From Bacteroidetes bacterium UBA2364 (GTDB lineage Bacteria > Bacteroidota > Rhodothermia > Rhodothermales > UBA2364), in the NCBI GenBank assembly GCA_002344075.1, contig DDTM01000126.1:67982-131981 (forward strand): a DNA stretch of 64,000 nt, read 5' to 3'. A program made the translations under genes and the position numbers. The notes beneath the pieces were generated by a model that had not been told where the DNA came from, made no database searches, and saw nothing but the letters and a program-made list of their open reading frames with translations. Shown here piece after piece: positions 17,398 to 26,500 of the stretch; within the stretch, counting starts at the first letter, position 1, and the number at the start of each line of letters is the position of its first letter.

Positions 17398-17904
17398 ATG
17401 GCCAAAAAAGTAACTGCTGGTATATTGACAATTTTGGTGGTGATCCAGTTCATCCGTCCGACAAAAAATGATACGGGTGACGAAACCAAGTCCATTTCAA
17501 CGCAATTTCCCGTTCCCGCCAACGTCCAAGTCATCTTAAAAAGGGCGTGTAACGATTGTCACAGCAACAAAACCGTGTATCCTTGGTATAGCAACATTCA
17601 GCCATTAGGCTGGTGGCTAAACGACCATGTGAACGAGGGCAAGCGAGAATTAAATTTTTCAGCATTCGCTTCGTACCGCCCAGCAAAACAATTCCATAAA
17701 TTAGAGGAAATAAGCAAGGTACTAAAGAAGGGCGAAATGCCACTTGATTCCTATACATGGATTCACAAAGACGCTGTTTTGGGTAATGCCAAAAAGAAAG
17801 CGCTGATGGACTGGGCAGAAAGCTTGCGTAGTACCTTAAAAGCACGGTTTCCGGCTGATAGTCTCCGAACGAAACGCCGATCGCACACACCAGCGCCTCG
17901 TTAA
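17398..17904 (+). CDS. Haem-binding domain protein, membrane-anchored
   Basis: A 168-residue protein starting at MAKKVTAGILTILVV; a Met 15 codons earlier lies in a less likely context. One N-terminal membrane helix ending in IQFIRPTKN is followed by a single c-type haem motif CNDCH (residues 44-48) in the family wording ACNDCHSNKTVYPWYSNIQPLGWWLNDHV, then GEMPLDSYTWIHKDA. This matches the haem-binding domain family common in Bacteroidota, thought to sit in the periplasm and handle electrons. The C-terminal tail (KARFPADSLRTKRRSHTPAPR) is basic and variable. A single gene between a terminator and the following secreted-protein genes. Confidence 0.9.
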   Translation: MAKKVTAGILTILVVIQFIRPTKNDTGDETKSISTQFPVPANVQVILKRACNDCHSNKTVYPWYSNIQPLGWWLNDHVNEGKRELNFSAFASYRPAKQFHKLEEISKVLKKGEMPLDSYTWIHKDAVLGNAKKKALMDWAESLRSTLKARFPADSLRTKRRSHTPAPR

Positions 17905-17984
17905 ATTGTTGGTTGGATCGGTTTATTCAAAACAGAGCATCATAAACATCCTGCTGTTTCCTTAACCCAACCTAAATAACGATT

Positions 17985-18710
17985 GTGATGAAACGTTTTC
18001 TTTTATTGCTCGCCGCCTTTTTACCCTTTTCGGTGTTGGCCCAAGCCCCTCCGACACCCGGCGAGAAGAAGATGAACCAATGTAACGAAATTGCCGAAGC
18101 AGAGATTTCCGGCGATGACAACCCGTACAAACCCCTTACATTTGCCAAATGCGTTCAGCAAGCCCAAACTTTATTGGATGGCGAACTGAACAAAGCGTAC
18201 CAAGCCTTCAAAGCCAAAATTGGCGCTGGAAACCAAACAGTACTGCTCACGGCTCAACGGGCTTGGCTGGCTTTCCGAGATGCCGAAATTAGGTCTATCA
18301 AAGCCAATGCAAGTTGGGTAGATATGATGATTTTACGTCTCGTAAACGAACGACGTGTCCAATTGGAACGCTATACGCGATACTTGGTACAAGGAACCCG
18401 TGAAAAATGGATACAAGATGCACGCATTCAATACGAATGTCTAACTTTAGACTGTATGACCACAGACTATGCCCAAAAAGACATCGAATTGAACGAAGCC
18501 TATCAAACGATCCTCTCCGCCAGTAATCGACAATCGCTGCTTAGGGAAGCGCAACGTAAATGGATTTCTTGGCGAGATGCCGAATTTGTCCTCTTTGGCG
18601 CCATCTGTAATCCTATGGCTGGTCAAAACCAAACCATCAATATGCACCTTTTCCGTAACCAGATGCTCGTTGCCCGTAGGGACGACATCATGACCTATTC
18701 AGCAGGATAA
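17985..18710 (+). CDS. Secreted protein with two LprI-type (DUF1311) domains
   Basis: A 241-residue protein with a signal peptide (MMKRFLLLLAAFLPFSVLAQA). It holds two copies of the lysozyme-inhibitor LprI-like domain: the first around residues 30-130 with AQRAWLAFRDAE and Cys pairs around MNQCNEIAEA and AKCVQQAQ, the second around 145-235 with AQRKWISWRDAEF and Cys in YECLTLDCMT. Single-domain members inhibit lysozyme in some bacteria, but for most the function is not known. The tandem arrangement probably arose by internal duplication. It is followed after 4 bases by another secreted protein, so these form an operon. Confidence 0.85.
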   Translation: MMKRFLLLLAAFLPFSVLAQAPPTPGEKKMNQCNEIAEAEISGDDNPYKPLTFAKCVQQAQTLLDGELNKAYQAFKAKIGAGNQTVLLTAQRAWLAFRDAEIRSIKANASWVDMMILRLVNERRVQLERYTRYLVQGTREKWIQDARIQYECLTLDCMTTDYAQKDIELNEAYQTILSASNRQSLLREAQRKWISWRDAEFVLFGAICNPMAGQNQTINMHLFRNQMLVARRDDIMTYSAG

Positions 18711-18714
18711 TCTC

Positions 18715-19272
18715 ATGAGAAAAATTTTCTTACTGGCACTCTTATTCGTGCCATTCGCTACTTTTGCACAAAAAACGCGCCCCGCATGGTCTAAGACGGT
18801 AGAAGATTATTATAACCTGTTCCACGAGATGGAGGAAGACCCCTTTAAGTGTGACGATACACCTTCCAGTGCCGCCGCAAGAACGAGGGCGGTTGTCGTA
18901 AAAGACATTAAAAATGGTTATCTACGAGCAAAAACCACCATGGGTATCATCGAAGTAGCCGTGTTTAAGGATGTAGCCACCGAAACAGAATATGTGCTAT
19001 ACCAATTGGATGGCGGCCCACACAATATGTGTACTACCGATCTACGGGTTATGGTGTATAAAAACGGCAAATGGACCGAAAAACCTCAGGTATTGCCGCA
19101 AAACAAAATCAGCGATGTTGCAGCCAAACAACCCATCCGCGCCAATATTGATACGTATTTGGTCTATAAACTACCCCAGAAAGGCACTATCATCAACGCT
19201 TCGTGGAAAGGAAATGGGAAACGGGTATTTGCACTCCGTTGGGAGAAAGGTAAATTTGTGTTTGTACCCTAA
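18715..19272 (+). CDS. Secreted protein of unknown function
   Basis: A 185-residue protein starting with a standard signal peptide (MRKIFLLALLFVPFATFAQK). The mature part has two Cys (FKCDDT and HNMCTTDL) that could form a disulfide, and is predicted to be mostly beta-strand (TMGIIEVAVFKDVATETEYVLYQLDG). I do not recognise a family. It lies 4 bases after the double-LprI gene and 22 bases before the next secreted protein, so the three are probably co-expressed in the periplasm. Confidence 0.75.
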   Translation: MRKIFLLALLFVPFATFAQKTRPAWSKTVEDYYNLFHEMEEDPFKCDDTPSSAAARTRAVVVKDIKNGYLRAKTTMGIIEVAVFKDVATETEYVLYQLDGGPHNMCTTDLRVMVYKNGKWTEKPQVLPQNKISDVAAKQPIRANIDTYLVYKLPQKGTIINASWKGNGKRVFALRWEKGKFVFVP

Positions 19273-19294
19273 TCCCTCAATCCAAAACAAACCA

Positions 19295-19981
19295 ATGAAA
19301 ACAATTTTTGCCCTTTTACTGGCCTGCGGCTCCTATACCGTTGGTTATGCCCAACCGATAAACCTTTCGTTTTTGCTGGCCGAGATGTATGACGGCAATT
19401 CCCCTTATTCACCCGACCATGTGGTCTTTAGCAAACAATGGACCACCGGTAAGGGAGAAAACAAGACCGAGTATGCGGTAATTGCAGTTAAGACGAGTGA
19501 ATCGGATTGTCATGCCTGCGCTGCCCGTTTAGACGGTGCCCTCTTCCGAAAGGACCGCTATACCGAGGGAGGCTGGCAACGGAGCCGTTTCCGTCGTGAC
19601 TTTGCGGTTACAGGTGGTTTTAATGAGCCGGGAGAAATCAGTCTGATGAAATTATCTGACGATGAATACGGCATCCGCATTGACGCTGGTTATACAGGAC
19701 AAGGCTATACGGTAACCGGAACAGCTATTTTCTATCCAGAGATGGAGTTTGAACGCATTGCAGCTTTCCAGACTAGCGAAGACAACAGTGGCGCTTGTGA
19801 TCCGCCAGAACGTAAATGCTTTGGGTACAGCACCAAAATCACCACCGTTTCAGGACAAAAAGAACCCGAAACCGGATTTTACGATCTGAAATTAGTAATT
19901 TCTGGAACCAATAGCGACTTTAAGCTAATGAACCGCACGTTATATTACCGATATAATGGTTTAGTTTACGACCGTAAATAG
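19295..19981 (+). CDS. Secreted protein of unknown function
   Basis: A 228-residue protein counted from the Met of MKTIFALLLACGSYTVGYAQP, a clear signal peptide. The frame stays open about 300 bases further upstream, but that part overlaps the preceding gene out of frame and is not coding. The mature part has four Cys in two close pairs (SDCHACAA and GACDPPERKCFGY) and alternating beta-strand patterns. No family recognised. The gene ends one base before the GNAT gene begins, which suggests translational coupling. Confidence 0.75.
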   Translation: MKTIFALLLACGSYTVGYAQPINLSFLLAEMYDGNSPYSPDHVVFSKQWTTGKGENKTEYAVIAVKTSESDCHACAARLDGALFRKDRYTEGGWQRSRFRRDFAVTGGFNEPGEISLMKLSDDEYGIRIDAGYTGQGYTVTGTAIFYPEMEFERIAAFQTSEDNSGACDPPERKCFGYSTKITTVSGQKEPETGFYDLKLVISGTNSDFKLMNRTLYYRYNGLVYDRK

Positions 19982-19982
19982 G

Positions 19983-20528
19983 ATGACCAAGCCATCTAAA
20001 AACAGTTTTCAAATAGCTACATTGAAACTTATTCCATTTGTGGAGCAGGTTCATTTAGCAATACTAAAAGAATGGATCACGACTCAAGAAGAATTGGTTC
20101 GGTTTGCAGGTCCATGTGCTTTTTCCTTTCCCCTATCGGATGAAGCATGGAGACAATTCTTAGAAATAGATGCAAACAACCGTCTTAGCTACATGGCGAC
20201 ACATACCCAAACAGGGGATCCACTCGGTTTTGCGCAAATAAAAACCATTAACTCACATACTAAACGCTTATGCCGTCTATTGATTGGAGCATCAGCTAAT
20301 CGTGGACAGGGTTTAGGAAAGCAATTGGTATTGGCCCTACTTCGGATCTGTTTTGAAGACCCAAAGACGACGTGCGTGGATTTGAATGTCTATGACCACA
20401 ATGTCCATGCTATTCGGTGCTATACCCAATGCGGCTTCAAAGAGGTTTTAGAAACCCAACCGAACCAGACGAGTACCATGCTTTGGAAGGCAATTCGGAT
20501 GGTGCGGTCTCGCGAAAATGGTGAATGA
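19983..20528 (+). CDS. GNAT-family N-acetyltransferase
   Basis: A 181-residue cytoplasmic enzyme of the GNAT fold. The acetyl-CoA loop is visible as LLIGASANRGQGLGKQLVLALL (about 95-116), followed by VDLNVYDHNVHAIRCYTQCGFKEVLE, the usual last strand and helix. Substrate unknown. It is the last gene of the small plus-strand operon and is followed by an insertion element. Confidence 0.88.
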   Translation: MTKPSKNSFQIATLKLIPFVEQVHLAILKEWITTQEELVRFAGPCAFSFPLSDEAWRQFLEIDANNRLSYMATHTQTGDPLGFAQIKTINSHTKRLCRLLIGASANRGQGLGKQLVLALLRICFEDPKTTCVDLNVYDHNVHAIRCYTQCGFKEVLETQPNQTSTMLWKAIRMVRSRENGE

Positions 20529-20659
20529 CCTTTTACCGACACCTTGGCACGCTCTTCTTATGGTTCACCACTGCCCACAGCAGTTGACTAATTTTATTTA
20601 GGACTTATGCATTTTAGTCAAAAGTAGCAATCTGTGCTTAATTTGTGTTCAAAAATGCT

Positions 20660-21694
20660 ATGATGTCTCGTTCTGATTATTGTCAGTTTTTAGTGAGTAG
20701 TGTCAAGAATTACAGGCTCACTTACCGCTGATTCACAGCGGTTTTTGGAGATCATTCTCCTGAATTCAGCCATGACCAAGCGCATCGCTTACTCAAAAAT
20801 AACAAGTATCCGCCTCGATTGGTTTGGGAAAAAGTTGAATCTCAATTAGTCTTGTCTCCGAATGGCATTATCGTCTTTGATGATACCATACTTGACAAAA
20901 ATTATTCTCGATCTATCGAAATGGTACGCCGATAATTTAGTGGCAATGCCAAACGGGTTATTCGAGGAATTGGGGTCGTAACTTGTGTTTACGTCAATCC
21001 AGAAACAGAACAATTTTGGATTATAGATTATCGCATTTTTTCGCCTGAGACCGATGGACGAACCAAACTTGATCATGCCGAAGAAATGTTGCAAAATGCA
21101 CATTTGGCCAAAGAACTTACCTTTAAAACGGTTTTAATGGACACGTGGTATGCCACCGTGTCGTTATTGAAGCAAATTGAAGGGTATGGTAAAACGTATT
21201 ACTGTCCTGTAAAAGAGAATCGTTTGGTCAGTTATCTTGATGCTGAAACAGGAAAACCAACGCCTTACCAACAGGTTTCGACCTTGACTTGGTCTGAGGA
21301 AGAATTAACAATGGGGCGTAAAGTCCACCTTCGTGGGATGACGAAAGGGCATACGGTAACTGTATTTCGTCTTGTGGTTTCTACCAACCGCACCGATTAC
21401 GTCATCACCAATGACGGTTCTACTCCGAACATCGAAGAAACAAAACAGGTTTGTGGACTTCGTTGGAAGATAGAGCAGTTTCATCGTGAGCTTAAACAAT
21501 TATCGGGTTTAGCATCATGCCAATGCCGAAAAGAACGTATTCAACGCAACCATATTGCTTGTACCATACTGGTTTGGGTACGCCTGAAAGAGATTGCAGA
21601 GCAAACGAAAAGGACGATCTATCAAGTAAAATGGGGGTAATTAGCTCAATATATGAAACAACAACTTAAAAACCCCTTAGTCAAATTTGCGTAA
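20660..21694 (+). pseudogene. IS701/IS4-type DDE transposase, three internal stops
   Basis: A single frame of 345 codons reads as a full transposase but is interrupted by TGA at 20729, TAA at 20933 and TAA at 21638. The catalytic residues are still readable: GIIVFDDTILDKNYS, TVLMDTWYAT and LRWKIEQFHRELKQLSG. After the third stop the family C-terminus continues (LAQYMKQQLKNPLVKFA), ending inside the right inverted repeat. The first stop lies in an 18-base insertion between NYRLTY and FGDHSPEFSHD that forms a short palindrome. The element cannot make an active enzyme without suppression. Confidence 0.88.
20724..20742. repeat. 19-bp palindrome interrupting the transposase frame
   Basis: Arms ACCGCTG and CAGCGGT flank a five-base loop ATTCA. 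It coincides with the apparent 18-base insertion that brings the first stop codon into the transposase. Confidence 0.75.
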
Positions 21695-21714
21695 GTCCTA
21701 ATGGTAAAAGGACG

Positions 21715-21752
21715 TAATAAAAAAGCCCCCACTTCATAGAGAAAGGGGGCTT
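21715..21752 (-). terminator. Rho-independent terminator of the giant repeat gene
   Basis: On the minus strand, AAGCCCCC and GGGGGCTT form an 8-bp GC-rich stem about 25 bases after the stop codon at 21777, followed by a run of T on that strand (A-run at about 21716-21723 on the plus strand). Confidence 0.9.
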
Positions 21753-21776
21753 AATTGTTCCTATAATTGCGGTAGT

Positions 21777-23537
21777 TTATTTAAGCAGGATCATTTTCTT
21801 TGTAACGGTTTTACCACCAGCGGAGACAGAGTAGAAATACGTTCCATTCGGCAAGTTAGACGCATCAAAACGTACTTCGTAGTTACCCACTTCACGAACT
21901 TCATTCAACAGGACAGCAATACGACGTCCCAATACATCGTACACAGCCAGTGTCACTTTTCCGGGCTGAGGCAAACTAAACCGGATATTAGTGGACGGGT
22001 TGAACGGGTTGGGATAGTTTTGTTCCAATACCAGATTTTCGGGCAGTGTTTGCTCGGACTCAATCGGTACGTAGGATTCCGTGACCAACCGTACCCGCCG
22101 CACTTCCAGATCGAAAGGTTGTGCATAAGGCTGATCGTTCCGGACATAGAATCCGAGTAGTTCTAGGTCGTTCAACGAAAGAGTTCCTCCACCCAAGCGG
22201 CCGAATTGATTGAGTGGAATTTTGTATCTTTGCAAAGATGAAGTAAGGTTTACTGTTTTCCGGAACTGATCCCAGTTGGTCACCGATGACTTTATCAGTT
22301 GTACTTCGACAGGTTGATTGCCACGGGCCTCAAACTCGATGTACTGATAGAGTCCACCGGAAAGGTCAGCAGGACGACGACCTGGCGCAACGTACCGGAA
22401 TAGGCTCATCCAGGTACTTCCAGTTAACGTTCCGGCTACGCGGGCATTCCGTTCGAACGGGAAAATACCTACAGACGGGCGACCCGGCGAGTCGGATGTC
22501 ACGGTAAAGGTGTTTATAGTAGCTGCACCGCTATTGTTGTTATACCCCCATGCGCCATCAGAGAAATACAATTGGTCACGGTCTGTAGTGGTATCGTTTG
22601 TCATCCTGAAGCGGACATCAAAATACAGCGAACCTAACGAGACCTGAACGGTATCGGTGGTAACCGTATCGAGTTGTCGAGTCCATGTACGGGTGGCGCT
22701 CCATGTCCCGCTTTCAGTAGTACGGGTTTCGGCCTGAATGGTCACATTACGAGCACCGCCATTGTTTTGAATTTCAAGGAGCATGGTTCCATTCCCCATA
22801 GCCCGCCCACTTCGGACAAAGACCTTTGGTGTTGCAGGCGTCGAGGAGACATCATTCAAGAACGTAAGGTTTCCTTGTGCTTGGAGTGTTTGCAATGTAG
22901 TCTGAACCAATCCAGCAGTGGCTGCTTTGTCCACACTCCAGAGTTGGAAATTCAATACATCGGATGCAGTGCCGGGTATTTGGTATTCGGCGAGCGTAAA
23001 GCGACTATCCACCGTAAAGCCACTGCCTGTGTTATAGGCCACAAAACTGATGGCATAATCCACCTTACCATCTGGCGCTGTCAGCTTTTGAAGAACAAAC
23101 GGGCGCCCATTCACCAGAATCGTCTCCACAGATTCTAGGACAGCACCTCCGAGGCGATCACAAACCGCCTTGGTGTGTTCGTATAGTGCCCTTTGCGATT
23201 GCATCACCAAAGCCGCAGCCAAACGACGGCCAGAGAGCATATAATCTACACCATATACTGCCTGGGCATTTGTCTGACCTATGATCCAAGATGGTGTTTG
23301 ATCCAAGGCCTGTGCTCCACTCGGCCCGATTTGGGGTAGTACCTGTTTAACAGGTGGGGTTGTTCCACTTAGACCGATGGTACTTGCCTCGGTAAAGCGA
23401 GTAACAGGCCCTTCTATTTTAGCCGAGATCATCGCAGAAACGGGCGCAGTGAGCATTTCTAAGCGCGTTTGCGCCCATGCATGGTTCAAGTCCATCGCTC
23501 GATCGCCATTTGATTCTACCCCGCCATAAAGTGCCGA
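21777..23537 (-). other. C-terminal module of the giant protein, with T9SS type A sorting domain
   Basis: The last 586 residues differ wholly from the repeats. The first 350 or so begin SALYGGVESNGDRAMDLNHAW and have no family I recognise. They are followed by about 110 residues with the pattern of a galactose-binding-like jelly roll (YQYIEFEARGNQPVEVQLI, LQRYKIPLNQF, LELLGFYVRNDQ). The final 86 residues (nt 21780-22037) are the sorting domain: LEQNYPNPFNPSTNIRFSLP, VYDVLGRRIAVLL, FDASNLPNGTYFYSV and the terminal KKMILLK. In characterised T9SS cargo this domain is cut off during export. Confidence 0.88.
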
Positions 23538-26500
23538 AGAAGATTGCTGTGGACTAATAACCAAGATTGCGCGGTTATTCGCCGGGTTAGTATCAGCACA
23601 ACCAACATTGCAGACAATATCCGCTATATTGGTATAACTTGTAGCGTTGGTTGCCACTGTTGCCCGAATACGCAAGGTCACCGCACCACCGTTACCCACA
23701 CTACCAATTGACCATGCACCGTTTGAGGTGACATATGTACCTTGGGAAGTACTGATCAATACGGGATTCACCAAACCACTTGGCAAGGTATTGGTCACCT
23801 GAACCCCATTTGCACCTGCCGGACCGAGGTTTCGTACCGTATAATTCAATTCCACATTCTCCCCATAGGATGCAATTGGATTGTTGGTGTAAGCCTCGAT
23901 AGAAAGATCATAACGATCGGCGACCGAGACCACAGACTGCACCGCATTGTTCGCCAACGTGGTTTCCGGATGATCAGAGACCACCGAAGATACAACTGTA
24001 AAGTTCGTGCCATTAGAAACGGTGGTCAACGTAGTAAGGGCTAGTTCAAAAGAGACACTTGCTCCTGTCGTAAATGTTGGTACAGAGAAACGAACCCGTC
24101 CACTTGTTCCGGAAGTTGGAGCATCCAACGACCAGCCATTCGGCAACAGGGTAGTGCTATTATACACCGTTTCCGGCGGTAGCTGAACCGTCAGCAAGGC
24201 ATTTGCAGCAGTTTGTGGCCCGTTATTCACCGCTGTTACCGCAAGTTTAAGCGCTCCACCCGGTTGCGTGACTTGCGGCGTGACTACTTGTGAGATCGAA
24301 AGATCTGTTGGTGGCAAGTTCGTGACATTGATACTCACCATCGCAGTATTGTTAAATCCGTTTCCTTCCGTCTGATCCATTGTCACGATGTCCACCCGAT
24401 TGGTAATGCGAAGCCCTGCTGCTCCGGACACCACTTTTGCGGTAATAAAGAGTGAATCCACCTTTGCGGCTTCGTGATTGCCCACCAACCAAATGCCATT
24501 ATCCGGATTAAATTGGCCGTGTGTTACACGGTGCGACAAATATTGTAAACCCTCCGGCAGGTTGTCTTGAACCTGCACACCCGTTGCATTAACGAGGCTT
24601 TCATTTCGTAGAACGATGGTATAGGTCACATTCTGACCAACCGAAGGTGCGGATTTATCAACCCTCTTACTCACACTTAAGTCCACCGGACGTTCGAGTG
24701 CGTTCACCGTTACGGTAGCGGCATTATTAGATGGAACGGGATCGGGTTGATCACTAGCACTCACGGTTGCGGTATTTTGATTAGATCCTCGCATCATGAC
24801 ACGGGTAGTCATCTGCATTTGCACCGTTTGCCCTAATGCCAGGGATCCAATTTTCCATTTATTATTGCCCCATGTACCAACCGAAGGAGAAACCACGACC
24901 AATTCAAGACCCATCGGAAGCAAGTCTGTAACTTCTACATTGGTTGCAGCATCTGGGCCATTATTGGTAACGGTAACCACAAAAGTGACATTTGAACCCA
25001 CTTCTGGACGAATATTGTCAGCGGTTTTATTCACCGCAATATCTGCCGCATTCGCTACACTAACGGACACATCCGATTCATTGTTTGCATTGATCGGATC
25101 GGATTGATCGGATTGGATCTTGACCGCTGTATTCTTCAGTGCGCCCGGAGCTGTCACTTTTGTCACCACCTTCAATTCGGCGGTTTCATCCACGGCTAAT
25201 GCTGAGATTTGCCAGATTTGGCCATTTAGATAACCCTTAGACGTGGTAGCAGAAACAAACGTGAGACCCGGTGGCAATGTTTCGAGGATACTCACATTGG
25301 TCGCTGGATCGGGCCCCAAGTTTTTCGCCGATATAGTGAATTCCACTGTACTACCAACAGTTGGACGCAGGTTGTTCACAACTTTTTTCACCACAATATC
25401 CGCCACACCCGGTCCTTTTTCGGCATTTAACTGAACGATTGCCGAGTTATTCGAGCGGTTTGGATCCGGTTCATTGGCTGCAGCAATTTGTGCAATGTTA
25501 ATAATCGGCCCGACAGATCCCACTTTTGCCCTGATCTGCAAGGTGGCACTTGCTCCTTTGTTAAGAGCACCCACCGTCCATTGACCTGTTGTCCCGTCAT
25601 ATTGTCCAGAGGCCGCATTATGGTCCACATATCGAAGTCCACTTGGCAGCAAGTCATTCACCGTCACACCCGAAGCATGATCTGGCCCATTGTTGGAGAC
25701 GATGAGCGTAAAAGTAACGGTATCATCGGTAGTTGGAGCCGAATTGTTCACCGATTTATACATAACCAAATCAGCGGACTTGGCTTGCGGATCTCCACTA
25801 ATGGTCACACTGGAACGGTTGTTCGTTGTCACTGGATCGGCTGGTGAACTATTACTAATGAAGGCAGTATTGGTAATATTACCAGTTTGTAAGACTTCGG
25901 TCGCAATTTGCAGGATAGCGGTTTCGCCAACAGCTACCGTTCCTACACTCCAGATACCATTTTCGAACGTGCCTTTACTGGGCGAGACCACAACTTGCCT
26001 TAAGCCTGCCGGAAGTAGATCCGTTACGGCCACATCTGTTGCATGTTTAGGCCCAGCATTGGTTACCTGTACTTTATAAATAATGCGGTCGCCCACTTTT
26101 GGCAAGAGGTTGTCAACGGTTTTCACCACGGAAAGATCAGCTGCCGCACCGGAATTCAAGGTTGCGCTGGAGGTATTATTGGCTGCAACCGGATCCGCCT
26201 GATCTGCGGCAGTAATCGTGGCAGTATTGGTGATTGTACCGTTTGCAGTGATTTCTGCATCTATTTTCAGCAATACCGTTTCGCCAACGGCCACCGTACC
26301 CACATTCCATACCCCATTTACAAAAGTTCCACGAGTTGCAGATGCCACGCGAAGTGTCAGGCCATTAGGCAAAGTATCGGTTAGTTTTACTCCTGTGGCT
26401 ACATCTGGTCCGGCATTAGAAAGCGCAATCGTGAACGCGGCGGTTTCTCCCAGTCCTTTTGAGAGGTTATCTACCGTTTTTGAAACCGAAAGATCGGCCT

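Larger units (their letters stand above)
20598..21701 (+). mobile_element. IS701/IS4-like insertion sequence, decayed
   Basis: About 1.1 kb bounded by imperfect inverted repeats: TTAGGACTTATGCA at the left end and the complement of TTAGGACTTACGCA at the right end, with similarity continuing further inward. These termini resemble those of IS701/IS4-type elements common in cyanobacteria (recollection, not a search). No target-site duplication is apparent. It contains only the broken transposase gene and ends 14 bases before the terminator of the giant gene. Confidence 0.8.

Noticed and set aside
18992..19294. Upstream extension of the unknown secreted protein gene at 19295
   Set aside because: It overlaps the preceding secreted-protein gene in another frame, and a clear signal peptide begins at 19295.
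20580..21715. A target-site duplication flanking the IS
   Set aside because: Short A/T strings flank both ends, but no matching 3-8 bp duplication could be aligned with confidence.
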